Positions 30,671 through 32,026 of a stretch of 32,026 nucleotides of DNA are shown here, piece after piece. The notes under the pieces were generated by a model. That model was not told the DNA's origin. It did not search any database and saw only the letters and a list, made by a program, of their open reading frames with translations. The stretch's first letter is position 1. The number at the start of each line of letters is the position of its first letter. The position numbers and the translations under genes are program-made. Source of the DNA: Hyphomicrobiales bacterium (GTDB lineage: Bacteria > Pseudomonadota > Alphaproteobacteria > Rhizobiales > Beijerinckiaceae); the NCBI GenBank assembly GCA_028290285.1, contig JAQGKD010000054.1, positions 1 to 32,026 on the forward strand, given 5' to 3'.

Positions 30671-30886
30671 TCAGTACCGATTGACGCGGTAGTAGTTCTT
30701 CACGTGCTCGGTCTCGCGGTAGCGCGCCTTGGTGCGCTCCGTCCCGGTCTCCGCTGCCTGCGCTTCATCGGCGACGGGCACGATAGCGACAGCGGCGGCC
30801 ACGGCAGCCGTCCCGCCGGCGCGAAAAAAGCTGCGGCGGTCCAAGGTGCGCGCGTCGTCAACGCCCTTTTCGGGTGCGGTGCTCAT
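30671..30886 (-). CDS. Formate dehydrogenase region TAT-target peptide
   Basis: A 71-residue protein with a clear twin-arginine signal (LDRRSFFRAGGTAAVAAAVA) and a mature part of only about 30 residues ending in TEHVKNYYRVNRY. Small proteins of this type are regularly found just before fdhA in proteobacterial formate dehydrogenase operons; their role is unknown, perhaps as a small subunit or an export partner. The start has a GGAGGG site and the stop is 12 bases before the fdhA start, so co-expression is certain. There are no cysteines or cofactor motifs. Confidence 0.9.
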   Translation of the reverse strand: MSTAPEKGVDDARTLDRRSFFRAGGTAAVAAAVAIVPVADEAQAAETGTERTKARYRETEHVKNYYRVNRY

Positions 30887-30931
30887 GGGCAGTTCCCTCC
30901 GATAAACGTTCTGCTACGCCCTTCGCGCCCC

Positions 30932-31537
30932 TTAATGGGGCAGCGTGAAGGCTTCGCTTTCAAGTTCCATGAATGTACGGCCAAGGCGGCCAACGGATTT
31001 GTAGAAGCTCGCCGAGCCCGTTGTCTCGAGATCGGCGAAGAAGCGCGCGGCCCAGGGCGCGAGATGACGCTCGAAAAAGCGCGCCTGCGCTGCAAGGTCC
31101 GCAGCGAACTCGCCCCGCGCAAAGCCGGCCATGACCTCGCAGAGAATGGCGATGTGATCCTCCGGCTCGCGCATGGCACCCGCGCGCTCGATCCCCATCA
31201 GCGCCAGATCCTCACGCACACGGGCGAGCGGACGCTCGTGCAGGAAGCCGGTCTGGTAATAGGAGCCATAGGGGAGCAATTCACCGCGTCCGACGCCGAT
31301 GAAGAGATTGAAATATTCCCGGCCTACAGCCGTTTCGTCGGTCGCATCGGCGGCGGCTGCCAGTTCGACATGGGCCATGCCCAGAACGGATGCGTCGCCA
31401 CGAAGACCTGACACGCGCGTCAGGAGATCCGTGGTTGGTGCGGCGCCCAGGAGCACGGCGAGCAAGCCGTATTCGGCTCCGCGCAAGACGTCGATCTCGT
31501 CAGTCGTCGTCTGACCCGATGTCTCTTCCCCGACCAC
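30932..31537 (-). CDS. TorD/DmsD-family chaperone for formate dehydrogenase
   Basis: A 201-residue, mainly helical protein of the TorD family. The hallmark region reads YFNLFIGVGRGELLPYGSYYQTG, with FLHERPLARVREDLALMG after it, and PEDHIAILCEVMAGF in the C-terminal half. Such chaperones bind the Tat signal of a molybdoenzyme and hold it until the cofactor is inserted. The client is almost certainly the fdhA product encoded downstream. The start is a GTG at 31537 with GGAG six bases before it; an ATG four bases upstream is out of frame. It follows the DUF3306-like gene in the same direction after 113 bases. Confidence 0.88.
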   Translation of the reverse strand: MVGEETSGQTTTDEIDVLRGAEYGLLAVLLGAAPTTDLLTRVSGLRGDASVLGMAHVELAAAADATDETAVGREYFNLFIGVGRGELLPYGSYYQTGFLHERPLARVREDLALMGIERAGAMREPEDHIAILCEVMAGFARGEFAADLAAQARFFERHLAPWAARFFADLETTGSASFYKSVGRLGRTFMELESEAFTLPH

Positions 31538-31650
31538 CCATAGCTCCGATTCATGTGCCGGCGAGACGTACAGTCCACCAAGCTTTGCTGCTTACACCTT
31601 GGCCGCAATGTGTCATAGGCGCAAACGAGATATATTAGACTTAAGGACCA

Positions 31651-32026
31651 CTAGCGTGGGAGGGCGCCGCCGTGCCGGGGCGAACTTTGCTGCGACGCAG
31701 CAACCGGTTCCGCATGATTTGAATCGCCCAGCGCGATTGAATCCACGCTCTTTTCTTGACTCTGATCAGGCAAGCCGCGCGACTCTTCTTCGGACCGCCG
31801 CATAGATTGGGGCTCAAGCTCCGAGATCTCGCGATCATCTTGCACCGCACCATGGTCGATCACTTTTTCTACATTCGCGTTTGCACCCTCTTCTGCACTC
31901 TCCGGCTTGTCCCCGAATATCTGCGACACGAGCTTGGCGACGTCCGTTCCCGGAGTCATTTCGCCCGATCCGGGCACGCCGCCGGGTACATTCCAATCGT
32001 AAGCATAGTCAAGCGCATCGCCCACG
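31651..32026 (-). CDS. C-terminal part of a probable DUF3306 protein
   Basis: About 125 codons of an open frame that runs off the right window edge, so its true start lies outside. The first part (ALDYAYDWNVPGGVPGSG) and the acid-rich, low-complexity tail (PESAEEGANANVEKV, EESRGLPDQSQEKSVDS) look like the end of DUF3306, a family found upstream of respiratory formate dehydrogenase genes. The identification rests on the DWNVPGGVPG segment and on position, so it is moderately sure. The tail is predicted to be disordered and has no catalytic motif. The function of the family is unknown. Confidence 0.6.
   Translation of the reverse strand, partial: VGDALDYAYDWNVPGGVPGSGEMTPGTDVAKLVSQIFGDKPESAEEGANANVEKVIDHGAVQDDREISELEPQSMRRSEEESRGLPDQSQEKSVDSIALGDSNHAEPVAASQQSSPRHGGALPR

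Overview
The window is GC-rich, densely packed bacterial DNA with short gaps and strong GGAG-type ribosome sites. Gene content suggests an alphaproteobacterium, probably of the order Hyphomicrobiales (Rhizobiales): several Bug/TctC solute-binding proteins, a formate dehydrogenase operon with a TAT-target peptide and a TorD chaperone, a TusA/DUF971 pair, and a PPPLAPP-type intergenic repeat. The lineage is inferred from gene families, not from a marker gene. No rRNA, tRNA, CRISPR, transposase or prophage gene was seen, and no gap exceeds about 235 bases.

Layout. (1) Positions 1-2310, minus strand: a tripartite tricarboxylate transporter in the order tctB, tctA, tctC, the last cut by the window edge. 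(2) 2474-5798: an NAD-dependent epimerase on the minus strand, divergent from a plus-strand trio (isochorismatase-like hydrolase, dienelactone-hydrolase-like enzyme, SDR dehydrogenase). (3) 5813-9608, minus strand: a flavin/[2Fe-2S] reductase, a Gfo/Idh/MocA dehydrogenase and a MarR regulator in one operon, followed by nadC after a palindromic repeat. (4) 9842-13931, plus strand: a Rieske oxygenase of the phthalate 4,5-dioxygenase type, an EutA-like ATPase and a bicupin, closed by a clear terminator. (5) 14101-17034, plus strand: an Asp/Glu-racemase-fold protein and two related TctC-type binding proteins. (6) 17082-21690, minus strand: hyuA, hyuB and a 3-hydroxyisobutyrate-dehydrogenase-like gene. 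(7) 21867-24129: TusA-like and DUF971 genes, a WD40-cytochrome c fusion and a 51-residue secreted or membrane peptide. (8) 24134-32026, minus strand: a respiratory formate dehydrogenase operon (DUF3306-like end, TorD-like, TAT peptide, fdhA, fdhB, fdhC) followed by mobB and moeA.

How it fits together. Regions 2-6 look like a catabolic island for an aromatic or N-heterocyclic carboxylate: uptake by TctC-type proteins, ring dihydroxylation by the Rieske oxygenase and its reductase, re-aromatisation by the Gfo/Idh enzyme, then cupin, hydrolase and dehydrogenase steps. The substrate is not known. The divergent promoter region 9609-9841 carries two matching TTAG-N4-CTAA palindromes, one over each predicted promoter. 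These are good candidates for the operators of the MarR protein encoded in the same cluster. The most unusual features are an EutA reactivase with no ethanolamine ammonia-lyase in sight, and two enzymes (isochorismatase-like and racemase-like) that lack the expected catalytic cysteines. Regions 7-8 form a formate-oxidising, molybdenum-dependent respiratory module with its cofactor genes.
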